Below, piece after piece: positions 10,973 to 22,647 of a DNA stretch of 64,000 nucleotides (within the stretch, counting starts at the first letter, position 1; the number at the start of each line of letters is the position of its first letter). The notes under the pieces were generated by a model, which was given only the letters and a program-made list of their open reading frames with translations, was not told where the DNA came from and ran no database searches. A program made the position numbers and the translations under genes. Source of the DNA: Hygrocybe punicea (taxonomy: Eukaryota; Basidiomycota; Agaricomycetes; Agaricales; Hygrophoraceae); contig OY744472.1 in NCBI GenBank assembly GCA_963556145.1, forward strand, positions 4,464,001-4,528,000, in the 5' to 3' direction.

Positions 10973-12644
10973 TGCATTGGCGGGATTCCGTAAGGCTTAC
11001 AAACCACGTGACAACCAGTTCAAGTCAAAAGCAAACTGTCGACGTCTACACTTTCATCCCATTGCACGATTGCGAGGCTGAACGTTTAGTGAGTTCATTA
11101 ATGTATAATGGATGCCACTCACGATTAATATTCGCTAAACCGGCCCCCAACATACAGCATTTCGGCGGCCGAATTCGAAGCACATACTGTCCGAAAATCG
11201 AAGTTGGAATTTGAGCAAACCCAAGAGTATGGCCAAGGAACACCGTCAAGTTTAGATAATTAAACGGTGGCGACGATACTCGCTCACTGGGATCCTGCGA
11301 ACAGCGGCTGTGTTACACTTGTAGGGCAGCTCATTCTGTACGCTCACGTACCTGATCCTGTCAACAGCCAAAGCATATCTAGGCATATTTTTTTCAGTCG
11401 CTTTTTATGCGGGATTGCGCGGCTGCACGCTGTTCGAGTGCCGGATAACACTTGAACCCCATCGGAATAATGATGCAAATACCGCCATTTCTCTTCGGCT
11501 GGCCTTTGACGTGATCTTCAAGCGAACAAGAATTTGCACAAGTATACATGTAATGCAGCCTCACAACGTATGTGGTTTATTTGGCAATCATGTGCCACCA
11601 AACGTGTTATAAGTTTGACAACTCGAATGTTATTAATAATCTGATGACCTCCTCGCTTTTATCCAGTATATGCGTGGGTGTCGACAATACAGCCTAATCG
11701 CTAAGGAGCGTCTCAATCATATAACCATGATCTACAGTGGCAACCGTCTGCAAGTCCTGCAATCAGTTGGCTTCACACCAATAGTGGGCCCGAGTAACAG
11801 CTTCTCCTTTCGATTCGCCAACTATTTATAACGCCGCCGCCGTGTTTTGAAATTTCAGGGAATTATGACGAATACAGCACCCTAGGGGGAGAAATATCAC
11901 CCATACTCCTGATAGGACCTGAACCTGGAGGCCCTGTGGTGAGCCAACTATTGGTAACAAATGAAGAAATTACTTCTGAAAAGGCACTTCAGATAATTGC
12001 AATACTGAGTGAGGGTCTTGAAGCTTGAAGATACAGATATGTACCGCAGATGAAATCTTACATAAAGTTCATAGCTAAGGTAAAACCACCGACTCGACTT
12101 CTTGGTCTTATACGGTCAAACCTTTGGGCATTTGGCACTTGAAGCCTGATCGATTATCAGATATTCCAAATCTGTGAACGCATTCTGGGGTCAACGTCAT
12201 CAACATGTAACGAGGTGCGTCCCAGTCTCCATTTTTAATCATGATAGTCACCGGTGATGAGTCTAGCGTCTCGCAGTGGCATTCTTCTCAGCGCAAATGA
12301 AATTAAAGGGAGAAATGAACGGGCGTAAGAAGCACCATGCCATTATTGAAAGGGAACCCAGCACGAAGAATTGGGGGGTATGAAATGTCGGGACATCAAC
12401 GTAATGGCAGGTAGCAAACGTTCGTGTCAAGTCGCTTGATAACTTCCGAGCAGAGTGTGTGCAACCGTCCCTGACGTTATGCGTAAACAGGTCTATGGCT
12501 CTCCTCGGCTCCACAAATTCATGGAACATTCTGATGATATTTGGGAGCTCCAATCTTCTCTGGACATATTGATATCGGAATCATCCGGTCTTCGTGTATA
12601 AAAGTCCTACCAGAGGTGTAAACCGCCATTCTTACTTCCATACA
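10973..12644. other. Long intergenic region
   Basis: About 1.7 kb without a convincing gene. A CACGTG box lies at 11005-11010, near the metallophosphatase start. The only protein-like frame is at 11861-12028 (listed separately). A TATA-like element at 12595-12601 precedes the inhibitor gene. Confidence 0.45.
11861..12028 (+). other. Short protein-like open frame, possible exon remnant
   Basis: Fifty-five sense codons run without ATG after an acceptor-like TTTCAG, reading TLGGEISPILLIGPEPGGPV, then SQLLVTNEEITSEKALQ and IIAILSEGLEA before TGA. The composition is protein-like, but no start or partner exon was found. It may be a decayed exon or chance. Confidence 0.2.
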
Positions 12645-13269
12645 ATGGCTCCCATTCCAAATGGCGTGTACGCAATGTCCCGCAGGGGCGAGCAGCTCGC
12701 AACCCTTGAAGACGGGAGTGCGACTGAGGGTGCTCCCGTTTTGATCTTACCTCCCACTGGATACCCCGGAGATCAAGAGGTAAGGCTTATTTCCTCCACC
12801 CTCCTCACCCCGCCATTTATACACTCCCCATCATCAAGTGGCAAGTTGAAGGACTTCCCAATGGTAACGTTACAATCAAAAACTTGAAAAGCGGTACCTA
12901 TCTGTCCTATGATGGGGATCCCGAGATGAACAAACCGGTCGGTGGGTACCCGCAACCTCGCGAGTGGGCGGTCTACCAAACGGCCGAGCGGGGTTATTTC
13001 CAGTGAGTTGCGTTCGCCGCACTGCCATACCGGAACGCATGTAACTTGTTTCGATATGTGTCCAGCGTCGTGGTTCCCGGCGGTCCCGTTGATGGTGTTG
13101 AGCTCGCGTTTGATAACTCGCTTCTGAGGATTTTCCCCCCTCGAGTAAGCCGCTTCTTCTTTGCTGCCGCGTAGATCATGGTTAGCTGACAATATCTTTA
13201 CAGACGGCGCTCCGCCCGCTCATGGTGGGCGACCTGAGGCAAGCGTGGCAATTTGTATACCATGAGTAG
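12645..13269 (+). CDS. Beta-trefoil peptidase inhibitor, I66 (cospin)-like
   Basis: Four exons (12645-12779, 12839-13002, 13066-13144, 13204-13269) give 147 residues. The start is MAPIPNGVYAMSRRGEQLA, followed by LEDGSATEGAPV, GDQEWQVEGLPNGNVTIKNL, GTYLSYDGDPE, PREWAVYQT, NSLLRIFPP and AWQFVYHE. The length, the absence of a signal peptide and the regular aromatic/Gly pattern of beta-strands fit the I66 family of small cytosolic fungal beta-trefoil inhibitors of serine proteases (cospin). Such proteins are usually defence proteins against fungivores. Ricin-B-like lectins and mycocypins share the fold and are the main alternatives. The introns are 59-63 nt and all joins keep frame. The gene is intact and borders a repeat-rich region. 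Confidence 0.65.
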
Positions 13270-14393
13270 GTTTGCTTTGCGCAAGTCGTAAGCTACTGCC
13301 CTGTATTGTATTTTCGTGCTGAGCTCAGTATATCGACGTTTAGCCTCATCACATGCAGGTTGAAAGGGTGATTGGAGGGCCAAAGGTTCTGTGTTTCCAT
13401 GTACTATTATCGTGTCTGAAATCGTGTATGTCCTTGTCAATTTGAAGCTCAATTTCTCCTATTGTTTTGAGTCGGTTTCTTGCCGACATGCACCGAAACA
13501 GCGACCTACAAACCCTGTAGATGAGTTACTGCCTGTTGATCATGGCAGCCGTAGTACAAGCATGGACGCGAAACATAGCGTCACGGTCATGGGGAAGCTT
13601 GACGACCACTGGCAGTCTTTTTTTTTTCAATCTGAACCGGACACTACGAGGAGACTGTGGCCGTTTACATAACTCACTTATCCGCTGACCCTTGGCCATA
13701 TCTGGACGTTGTCAACAGTTGCGCCGTGAGCTGCGCTGAGGCCTGCTCCGCTGAGATCGGTCGCATGAATGCGGGTTCGGCAAACTCCCTTTATACCAAC
13801 GTGTCGCCCCCAAACGAGTTGAAAAACCCTTGATAGCCTCAGGCTTTGGGCTCGAACTTGCCAATTATGTTAGGCGGTGATTTACTCCGAGTCAAGTCGA
13901 TCATTCGAGTCTTCGATCGCCCATGCAACCTGACTTGCCTGGCAGAAATGTGTAGCGCCGAAGTACTTTGGGCATTGGACCATTGTTGCTCACTGCGCCA
14001 GGTCGGGCTCGTTGAACCTGTCAGTACGGCCCACTATGCAAAGCACATTCTTGCTCACTGTTGTCAAGGTCCACTCTTTTGGGGGAGAAACGCGCCGAGC
14101 CTTACTACAATTTCTGTGCCACTCAGAAAGTGAACCTGTCACTCATGACAGTTTCCCCAGTGGACATGTATGTTCAAGTTGCTGTGCATTGATCGGCCGC
14201 GGGGAAACACCCCCGTAACTTCCCTGCGTTCACATTCGTTCATTTAACTCCGCAAGGTCCTCCTCAATATCTGATTGGCTTGGCATTGTCAGGTTGGCAG
14301 GTTGGCACTGCCGCGCTCGATATGCATTCAACTCCGCAAGGTTGGCCGTCCTCTTCAATGTCTGATTAGCTTGGCGTTCTCGCCGCTCTCGAT
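13270..14393. other. Intergenic, duplicated flank of the cell-surface gene
   Basis: There is no gene. From about 13720 the sequence matches 59030-59240 in direct orientation, and 13999-14100 matches 59281-59385 in inverted orientation. The segment 14270-14393 matches 55970-56079. Confidence 0.6.
13559..13711 (+). repeat. Left arm of an inverted repeat around cell-surface copy 1
   Basis: This ~150-bp segment recurs in inverted orientation at 16649-16776, with a few small indels. The two arms enclose copy 1 of the cell-surface gene. The right arm also occurs near copy 2 (58072-58198). Confidence 0.7.
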
Positions 14394-16358
14394 ATGCATG
14401 TTCATTGGAGTCTGTTCTCTCTCCTTGTCGTTGCTTGCGTCGTAGCAACGCGACATTTGGATAGAAATCTTTTCTACGCTAGCTCCGAGTCATCTGCTGA
14501 CCCTCTTGGCGCTGTTGTCCTTCCGGCAGTGATTCCTGAACTCGGCCGTCTTCGTACGCTTCAATCCCCTTGCTCCTCTGGAATGCAATTATGCCCAGCT
14601 AGAGATGTCTGTTGTTCGCTTGACGAGTCCTGCTGTTCAGGTTGGCTCATTGCTCCCCGTTGTACAACTTGCCTCTGACATTGGTGCCTAGATGGCACTT
14701 GCTGTCCTTCAGGGTGAGCGCAATTGCTTTGAAAGTTGTGAGGCGATAAAATAAAATTGAGTTACACATAGTTACTCCTGTATCAATGGTGGATGTTGTC
14801 TGATCGGACCAACCTGTTGTCCTACACCTGGAGATGTTCCTTGCCCCAATGATGATGATTTCTGTGAGTCTTGGCACTTTTTGAATATCCTATCGGACAG
14901 ATTCACCGTGATATAATTTCTAAGCTCATGGGGAAGCGTGCTCTTATTTCGTCAACGTTCCGCAATGCCGCCCAGTCCCTCCGCTGGATTTTCCTCCCCT
15001 TCTGCCAAGGGATGTGACATCGACGCAGTCAACACAGCTTCCGACAATGGATTCGACCTTTCCGGCTGTGGATTCGACAACTCTTCCAGGAGTAGATTCG
15101 ACAACCATTTCGGTAGTGGATTCGACAACTCCTCCAGTAGTGAATTCGACAACCATTTCGGTAGTGGATTCGACAACTCCTCCAGTAGTGAATTCGACAA
15201 CCATTTCGGTAGTGGATTCGACAACTCCTCCAGTAGTGAATTCGACAACCATTTCGGTAGTGGATTCGACAACTCCTCCAGTAGTGAATTCGACAACTCT
15301 TCCAGTAGTGGATTCGACAACTCTTCCAGTAATGAATTCGACAACTCTTCCAGTAGTGGATTCGACAACTCTTCCAGTAGTGAATTCGACAACCATTCCG
15401 GTAGTAAATTCGACAACCATTCCCACATCAGATTCGACCACCCATCCGATAACAGTGTCGACATCGCCTCCAATGACGGATTCGGCACCTCTGCCTATGA
15501 GTTCGATATCGCCTACGACTTCGACATCGCCTATTAGTTTGACATCGACAACTACTCCACTCCCCACTGAGTCCAACTCTACCGTAACAACCGAATCCCT
15601 CCCTATTGAGTCCACTCCCACCATAACAACTGAACCACTCCCTACTGAATCCGATTCCACGTCCGGTGCAATCGTCGCAACAAGTGCTCCACCCACCTCA
15701 CGAGGATCAGGTCCTTCGAGCCCTCCTCCGAGAGTCACGACTATCCCGGCGTCGGCCCCAAATATAGTCTATACAGGCAACTGGACTCTAAAAACTTCGA
15801 TTTGCAATTCCGACGCTTTAATCAAGGAAACCAAAGATGTAGGGGATTCCCTGTCATTTAGCTTCATCGGTCAGTCACCTTTGGTCTAGATATCGTTTTT
15901 TCGGTCGGATCACTGAATAGTTCTTGTTCATCTTGTTGCTGACGCATAGGGACGGCAATCAATATGTATATTACGGTAAGTCCGGACGCTGGGTTATTCT
16001 CGGTTGCATTTCAGGGCAAAACTACGAATATGGATAGTTATTCGGCTGGTGACTCCGCGTGTAAGATGGGTTATCAACAAAAAGACCTGGACAATGTCAA
16101 CCACACCATAATTGTGACGACCCTTGGTGTTTCATTACAAGCGCCGTCGACCAGCTTAGGGATGTTTCAGCTGGTGAACTTCAGGTGGGTGCTCAAACAT
16201 ATTTTTGTTTATATGGCTCACATCATTTATTGGTTCCCTTGGCACCTGGCTGTTTCAGTATTACAACGACAGGGTCATCCACAGTGTCTAGTGGCTACTC
16301 TGCGAAACCCATGATGTATTTCACCATCGGAGTGACTCTCTGGATGATGTTTTTGTAA
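14394..16358 (+). CDS. GPI-anchored Cys-rich, Ser/Thr-repeat cell-surface protein, copy 1
   Basis: Six exons: 14394-14640, 14692-14713, 14772-14863, 14976-15869, 15950-16184 and 16259-16358, about 529 residues. A signal peptide (HWSLFSLLVVACVVA) leads into a cysteine-rich module: CPARDVCCSLDESCC, SDGTCCPSG, YSCINGGCCLIGPTCC, then a terminal FPNDDD-like acidic end. Exon 4 encodes a stalk of 8-residue repeats (DSTTPPVV/NSTTISVV) with many N-x-S/T sequons, then Ser/Thr/Pro-rich sequence. Exons 4-5 encode a beta-rich domain (IVYTGNWTLKTSICNSD; INMYITVSPDAGLFSVAF). The final exon ends in a hydrophobic tail (MMYFTIGVTLWMMFL), a GPI-attachment signal. The product should be a heavily glycosylated wall or membrane protein. 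The chosen stalk frame is the only one that splices correctly at both ends. No damage is visible. Confidence 0.75.
15030..15440 (+). repeat. 24-bp tandem repeats in copy 1 stalk
   Basis: About 16 imperfect units of a 24-bp repeat centred on TTCGACAACTCTTCCAGTAG alternate in two variants. The period is 8 codons, so length changes keep frame. Several other frames on both strands are also open here. Confidence 0.85.
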
Positions 16359-16648
16359 GTACGTGCGTTATTGCGTCTTGAATTCCATCCTAATTTCTCT
16401 CCCTTCCAGTACAATGTACAATGTATGATGTATAATATAACTGATGTTCAGACATCATAGTCAAAAATATTATTCCCTTGGTACTTTTGTGAGTTTCTTC
16501 TATGCGCCTGTACACATTGGTTGTTATATCGGAATTACTATGCGCAAGTTTTATTCAAAAACCTTCATATATCTGAAGAGTGTTGCAATCTGCCTACCCG
16601 CCTAGTTGACAAGTAGACCGAAGCTTTTGAAAACTCCTTAGACTAACA

Positions 16649-16776
16649 ACGTCCAGATATGGCCAAGGGTCGGATATGTGAGTTATGTGAGCAGTCTGCC
16701 CGGTTCAGATTGAAAAAAAATGACTGCCAGTGGTCGTCAAGCTTCCCCATGACGCTATGCTTCGCGTCGATGCTTG
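16649..16776 (-). repeat. Right arm of the inverted repeat around copy 1
   Basis: This is the inverse of 13559-13711. It lies about 300 bp downstream of the copy 1 stop codon and is repeated in the same orientation after copy 2. Confidence 0.7.
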
Positions 16777-17119
16777 TCTATGGCTGAAGGTTGGTTTAGC
16801 AGACTTTGCGAGATTTGTATTGCACATGCACGGACGAAATGACTGGTTATCAATCTGGCACACGACGTTTGTTCTAACCTTGTCTTTTTCATTATCTGGT
16901 TGACCACCATCCGCGATGAGATGCAGTTACTATTCAGAAACAAAGTGGGTGAATCATGGTTACTCATCATCCACTACCATGGAATGACGATACATAGCGT
17001 GTGCGATCGCTCAGCGCTCACCTATCCAGCGTGTCCATTGCATTTGCGATCAATGACTCCACGTTGCACAGTTACGTGTGAAAAAAGTCGTTTGTGATCT
17101 AACCCTGTGACAGATGTGA

Positions 17120-17353
17120 AAGTACGCCCGGGAAGCATTGTATTACTGCGGTGCCAAGATCCCGATGTTTCTTGTTGGATGTAAAGCCGATCTTCGTGAC
17201 ATCATGGCTACTGGTCGCTGTACTGTCTCGCCCGAAGAGGCTGCTGCTGCTGCTGCAGCGATGGGTGGGGTTGCGTATATTGAATGCTCTGCGATGGAAG
17301 GTGGTGGCGTCGACGAGCTGTTCAAAGCTTCCCACAGCGTGTCTGGTAATTAG
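17120..17353 (+). pseudogene. Rho-family GTPase C-terminal fragment, copy 1
   Basis: The frame reads YAREALYYCGAKIPMFLVGC, KADLRD, SPEEAAAAAAAMGG, VAYIECSAMEGGGVDELF and then a stop. These are the G4 (VGCKADL, normally xKxDL) and G5 (ECSA) regions and the last helix of a Rho/Cdc42-type small GTPase. The P-loop, switch regions and C-terminal CaaX box are missing. An acceptor-like GACAG precedes it, so it looks like the last exons of a captured gene. A near-copy is at 58542-58778. Confidence 0.65.
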
Positions 17354-17752
17354 GAGAAGGGGGAGGCTAAGATTTGTTAGTGATAACGCTCAGGGTACCT
17401 GCACCGTTGGCTTACTTGGTCCCTTTGCGATTTGAGGACAACAACTCGATGAAAAATCAATACACTCGCACTCCACCTGAGCGTCCCGCAAAAGTATCAC
17501 GAACCGTGTAGCGGAATTGAATGCGGGCTCGAAAATGAAGTACTCGAAGGCCAAAACAAAAACGCCCGGCATTTACTTCTAGTCACATGACGTGAACGGT
17601 GAACAAGCCTCAGCTCGCGGAGTTTTTAGGTCACGCCGCGTCACGAGTCTGTGCCCTCACTACTGTTGCGGCAAAAACCTCCCCGAGGGTTAGTAACCAG
17701 TAATTTACAGAGGGCAGATTTTGCGAGGTTAATAACTAGTAAATAACCCCTA

Positions 17753-17773
17753 CACGTGACCAAAAGTCACGTG
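17753..17773. repeat. Short perfect palindrome with two CACGTG boxes
   Basis: CACGTGAC and GTCACGTG flank a 5-bp CAAAA spacer. It could be an E-box pair for a bHLH factor or the end of a small element. There is no nearby gene to decide. Confidence 0.4.
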
Positions 17774-17939
17774 TTTGTGAATAAATTGTTCACTTTACTG
17801 GCCCAGCGACTGGGGATGCGAACGCAGGGTAGGTACATATAGCCATCACCACTGTATCTCCGTAAAACTATTGTCTTCGCTTGCCATCATTGGCCCTGTA
17901 ACATTTGTGTTAGCAGCCTGCATCAGCAAGTTCATGGGT

Positions 17940-18480
17940 CCTTTTTGAGGCCCTTGGTGACCTTGCACTTTTTTCAGACACCTTGAACTTTTTCCACAGG
18001 TTTTTTGACACCTTTTTTCATAACTTTTTCACCTTTAGCTATTTGGACTGGTTGAGAAAATTTATTGGCCAGGGTTTTTTTTTTTTTTTTTTTCTTCCCT
18101 TCTGTACTTTTCAGTTCTATATTTGATGTAGAGAGACTTAGAAGACTGGATAGAATGGTTTTTAATGACTGGTATAAATTGACCATCTTTTCATATCCTT
18201 GGAACCCTTTTCAACCTTGTGAGTCTTTTCTCTAGATTTCTAAGAATACTTTTTATCACTTTTATCACCATTTGGTCACTTGACCACCTTGAGTCACTTG
18301 ACCACCTTGAGCCACTTGACCAACTTGGTAATTTTTGGCAGTTTTATCACTTTACCAACTTTGGAACCATTTTATCACTTTTATCACTTGACCAACTTGG
18401 TAATTTTTGACACTTTTATCACTTCACCAACTTTGGAACCATTTTACCACTTTTATCACTTCATCAAATTTGCTACTTTT
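17940..18480 (+). repeat. Low-complexity tandem repeats
   Basis: Short motifs such as CACTTGACCAACTTGG and ACTTTTATCACTTCACC recur in irregular tandem from about 18219, preceded by T-rich CCTTG/CACTTTTT repeats. A compositionally similar island is at about 30060-30390. No coding signal is seen. Confidence 0.6.
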
Positions 18481-19630
18481 CATACATCATCAAAACCTAG
18501 TTCTTCTACAGAGTAGTGTTGCTGAAGTTCAGTTTGGTTTGGTCCGGTCTGGTACTCTACAATACTCAGAGTAGTGGTGTGCATGGCCTGGCCTGAGACC
18601 ATGAACCAGGCCAAGCTGGGCCCAAATAGGCCAAGCCTAAGAGAGAAAGTGTAGCTGGAGATGTTAATGTTCTTGTCTGTTAAATGTGGTTGTGCAACAG
18701 GATGTAGCCCATTAGAAACATTGGTCTGTGGTCTCCTTCTAAAATTGCAATGGAAAAAGAAATCGGATGAGACTGACATGTGAAAGGGGCTGATAGTGTA
18801 AGATTCTTTGCCAATGAAATAGCTGAGCCTGTTTGTGGCTGTCATTTTGCTGTTTTCACACTGTAAATAAGTCAGCATGGTACAAGGAGAGTTTAGTGGG
18901 ACAAACTTCTCAGTGAGCTATGTAATGAGATCAAATGCCTCCTCAATGCCTCCATTTGTGATTTCCACATCTTCCTCCAACTTTGCATTGTAAGCATCCC
19001 TGTCAAAGCACAGCAAGTCCTCTGTGATGGCTACCAATGACCCTGTTCCTGAACAGAACACAATCCCAGAACACAATGAATCCAGCATCATGTACTCCAA
19101 GTAACATCTCTCCATGTAATGCATCCATGCTCCAGCTACCCACTCCTTTTACAGCACCTTCATGCTCTCAGAAGTTTGTATATGTTTTAGTTTGACATGA
19201 CTGTCCAGGACAGTGTAGGTGTTGGAATCAGGTCCCCAAGTGAAATGAAATACTATTCCCAAATGAATTTTGCCATGCAAAACAGTTACAAAGCAGCCAT
19301 TGGGCAAGTGGATAAGCGATGTCACAAAGGTATCAGTGGTTCCAATTTCTTTGATGGTGGCAGGAATTTGGGAACCTTCTGTAATAACATCTTCCTGGAT
19401 CATCTGGAGATTGCCAGAGAACACTTGTTGGTTTTGGGTATAGGGATTCATGCTTCTCAATCCTAAGCTTTGATAGTCATGTCATCACTTCTGGTGAGCA
19501 TGATACTCACAGCAGGGTGCACAGTGGGACATCTGATATAGTCTGGATGGGCCTCAAATGTGGTCTCCTTCTTGTTGTAATGGCAATTGTCAGGTGGTTC
19601 TGGATGATGAAGAACCTAAGGGATCAGTAT
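18480..19630 (-). pseudogene. Decayed uncharacterised protein gene, strongly CpG-depleted
   Basis: On the minus strand a single frame from 19460 to 18480 is broken only by two in-frame stops, TAA at 19149-19151 and TAG at 18918-18920. The sequence is protein-like (NQQVFSGNLQMIQEDVITEG, IKEIGTTDTFVTSLIHLPNG, MERCYLEYMMLDSLC, GGIEEAFDLIT). An upstream exon (CHYNKKETTFEAHPDYIRC) joins through a GTGAGT donor and a TTAG acceptor. I do not recognise the family. By eye I count only about three CG dinucleotides in the ~1.1 kb from 18541 to 19620, in sequence of ordinary G+C. Both stops could come from single C-to-T changes (CAA to TAA, CAG to TAG). Confidence 0.6.
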
Positions 19631-20799
19631 GGAAGTGAAAGTGGAATAGTCAGTATCTAGCTTCAGTAAGATGATGAACGGAGTAAAAGGGGAAGCTGCC
19701 AAGCAAGTACTACAAAAATCTAATTAAGCTGGTGTAGCCTGACGATACTGACGATGTTGGGTATGGTGGGTTGGGTGTCAGGTGATGAGTGGTATAGGAA
19801 GAAAGTCACAAGAAATGTGGAGAACAAGTAGTGAGTGCCAATGAGTCGTATGATAATATGATTGTACTATGAAGTGGCCTCCGAGTGAGGGGAAAAGGGG
19901 AACTGGACTTCTTATTTTGATATGGCAGTTACCGTTTTTATGGTACAAAAATCGTCTATCTACTTTCAGTCAAGAGTCCTTGGCCGACAAGGTGATACAA
20001 GGGGAAGTATAAATAGGGACATGAGGAAGGGGTTTTGAGGTGATGGTGACAGGAAAAATGGAGGGTAAAAATGAAGGCTTATTCTATTTGGCACCCCGGG
20101 GAGCCACTTAGTCATCCAGGCACAATCGGAGATTGGGGGCGCTTTTGATGTCATGGTGCCCCCACTGATCTCAATCTCATATCATATCTGGAATCTTATC
20201 ACATGCAGCTGTACAAAAGGCTAGGCACGTTCAGGTTAATCCACAGTTTTGCCTAAAGGTCGGGTACGGGGTAGCACATCAATGATGACAACGTCAACAT
20301 GGTGCCCACCAAGGGGCTGGCTTGGCAACAGTGCTGGTGATGACGTATGGCTGCGAGGATACAAAACCAGGACGGTGACGGTGGCGACCCAGAAGCTGGC
20401 AACTGCTCCCAGTTCAACCTGTCAATTCTCACCTTGGCTTGTCCCTAAAACCCCTCAGCTTTCTGATTCTGCAGCAAACCAACATCCACTCGCTGTCCTG
20501 GGCCCACAAGGTCTTTTTCAAGTAAAGACTTTATAAACCGGATCGTCCAAGTCATCCGACCTGGACTTCCACTGACTCCACAACTCACAATGAACCTTTT
20601 ATGCATATCCCGCACTGCCCAGCAAAACTCTCTCTCTTCTGAATCCCTGCTCTCTAGTTCACCCCTCCTCAAACCTGAAAATCTCTTTATTTTCACTCTG
20701 TCCATGATCATTTGAAACTGATACAATCGCCTCATTAATAACTCTCCTCTCAACCGTCTCTGCTCCCTCTCCCCAGCTCAATTTACTCTCTTCTGGTAC
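19631..20799. other. Intergenic sequence
   Basis: I see no supported gene. The segment 20570-20678 is the left copy of a direct repeat that recurs downstream of the cyclin pseudogene. Confidence 0.4.
20570..20678 (+). repeat. Direct repeat, left copy, flanking the cyclin pseudogene
   Basis: This ~110-bp segment (containing AACTCACAATGAACC and CTCTTCTGAATCCCTGCTCT) recurs at 22187-22298 in the same orientation with a few differences. The two copies enclose the cyclin-like sequence. Confidence 0.75.
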
Positions 20800-22201
20800 A
20801 TGCACGCATTCTCCCACTCTCTCGCCCATAGGGCTCCCCCCACCACTCGCACCAGGGTCCGCTGGCAACCCTATAGTGCTCTGCCTGCTTCTCTCCCCTC
20901 TCGCTCGCCTCCTGTGTCTTACTTGAATACCCCAGCATCTTCTGCCTCCTCTTCACCTCTCTCTGACAGCGACCAAAGTGCATCTAGCACCCAATCTCGC
21001 AGTAATCTGGTCCCCATCAAGGGCTTTGTGCACGAGGTGCTCCGGCGTTCACACACATCCGGAAGTGTCCTACAGACAGCTTTATGTTATCTGGAAGCTA
21101 TCCGTTCCAAGGTCCCTGATTTGGTCCGACGCGAGCAGATAGGCGACGGTATCAAGGGAGAGGTTCAGTTGGCTGATCGTATTGCTCAGGGCGAGGTTGA
21201 CATGGTTCTTGACTCTGTCGGCAGCTCAGACCCCCATGACGAACCATATGTGGCAGAAAAGGATGATTCGCACTCATCGTCGAATCTACAAACTCACCCG
21301 ACCTCGCAAGACTCTTCAAGGCAACCTAAAGTGCCTAGTCCACCACTACTGCCACTCCCTCCATCACCCTCACCTCTTTTGTGCCCTCGCAGGGCCTTCT
21401 TAGCTTCTCTCATCAAATCGAGCGTGGGCGAAATTGTCCGGTCTTCCTCCCTGTGAAATCGGACAATGTGAGTGGGCCCTGGGCGATGCTCTTGAGTGGC
21501 GGCTTTGGGTTGGAAAAACACCACTACCATTGCCAGCGGCCTCCACATCAGCACTGAACATCATCGTACGGACTGTTGTCAGATGTCACAGTGACAGTGA
21601 TCTGATGGCAGTTTCCAAATTGACGAAGAGACTACAGACAGAACCACATATCATTGACCTTCTGTCTTCAGCCACGCTCAGCATGAGAGGCCTCGCACGT
21701 CGTGCGACGCTTCCAGCAAGCGGATTAGCGGAACAGATACCATCGTCTATGAAGATGCAATATTCTCAATCCCTGAAACCAAGAGAACCTCCCCTTGAAG
21801 CACCATCAACAGGATATGACACAATGACAACCACAACACCGATGAATACGACAATGATGACTGGCCCCCCAATATATACTCCAGTGAATGCGAAACAATT
21901 CGGCTCAAGTCCAAACAATGTGGCGACACCAACACTGACTTTTTCTCCTTCGTTGACCGAATCTTCAGGTGGGGATCACATGATTCACATGGCGAGCTTC
22001 ATTGATGAGCCTACTGGTACGTTTGGCGCAAATGGCTGCTTCATTCTTGCAAACGAGAACTTCAAGGTGTTACCACCTATTGGGGAGAGAGTTTCTGCGT
22101 ATCCCTATGGAACGCCTTATGCCCCCACCAACCTCACGATGCTCCAAAGCAAGTTTTTCTTTCTTCCACACCCAAATGTAGTCAACCTGGACTTCTGCTG
22201 A
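20800..22201 (+). pseudogene. Pho80/PCL-type cyclin pseudogene
   Basis: The frame from 20800 encodes a Ser/Pro-rich leader and then the start of a cyclin box (IKGFVHEVLRRSHTSGSVLQ, TALCYLEAIRSKVPDLVRRE). After CPRRAFLASLI the frame is lost. The expected middle of the box is missing and the domain resumes one frame over as NRAWAKLSGLPPCEIGQCEW, ALGDALEWRLWVGK. This suggests a deletion of roughly a dozen codons that also shifted the frame. The downstream open frame to 22201 continues the C-terminal region. Cyclins of this type partner Pho85-family kinases in phosphate and cell-cycle signalling, but this copy cannot make a complete cyclin box. Confidence 0.65.
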
Positions 22202-22298
22202 CAACTCACAATGAACCTATTATGCATATCCCGCACCACCCAGAAAAACTCCCTCTCTTCTGAATCCCTGCTCTCTAGTTCACCCCTCCGAAAACCTG
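22187..22298 (+). repeat. Direct repeat, right copy, flanking the cyclin pseudogene
   Basis: This is the second copy of the repeat at 20570-20678. The region 22299-22647 after it holds no recognisable gene. Confidence 0.75.
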
Positions 22299-22647
22299 GA
22301 CCCAATAACACACCACCGCGACAGCGCGGGAAGGTCGAAGGGCATGGCTGCCGTACATTTTCAGAGAAAAGGAACAATCAGCTAAGTGCCTCTGCTTTCC
22401 CCTTGCAATGCCATCATTTTTCATCCTCCACTGACATTGCTGGAGCCATTTTTTCCCTGTGCTAGGGCCATCACTAGTGCCAGTGCCACAGCTGGTACCT
22501 GCATTTCCCTGCTTGACACAATTGGCCAGCACATTATAACATGTACAACACAATGAGCTGGTGGTGTGCATGCTCTGCCACATGCTGTTAGTTCATTTAT
22601 CCACCTTATCAATGTGTTCAGATCACTTATTGTTTCATGTTGCTGAA

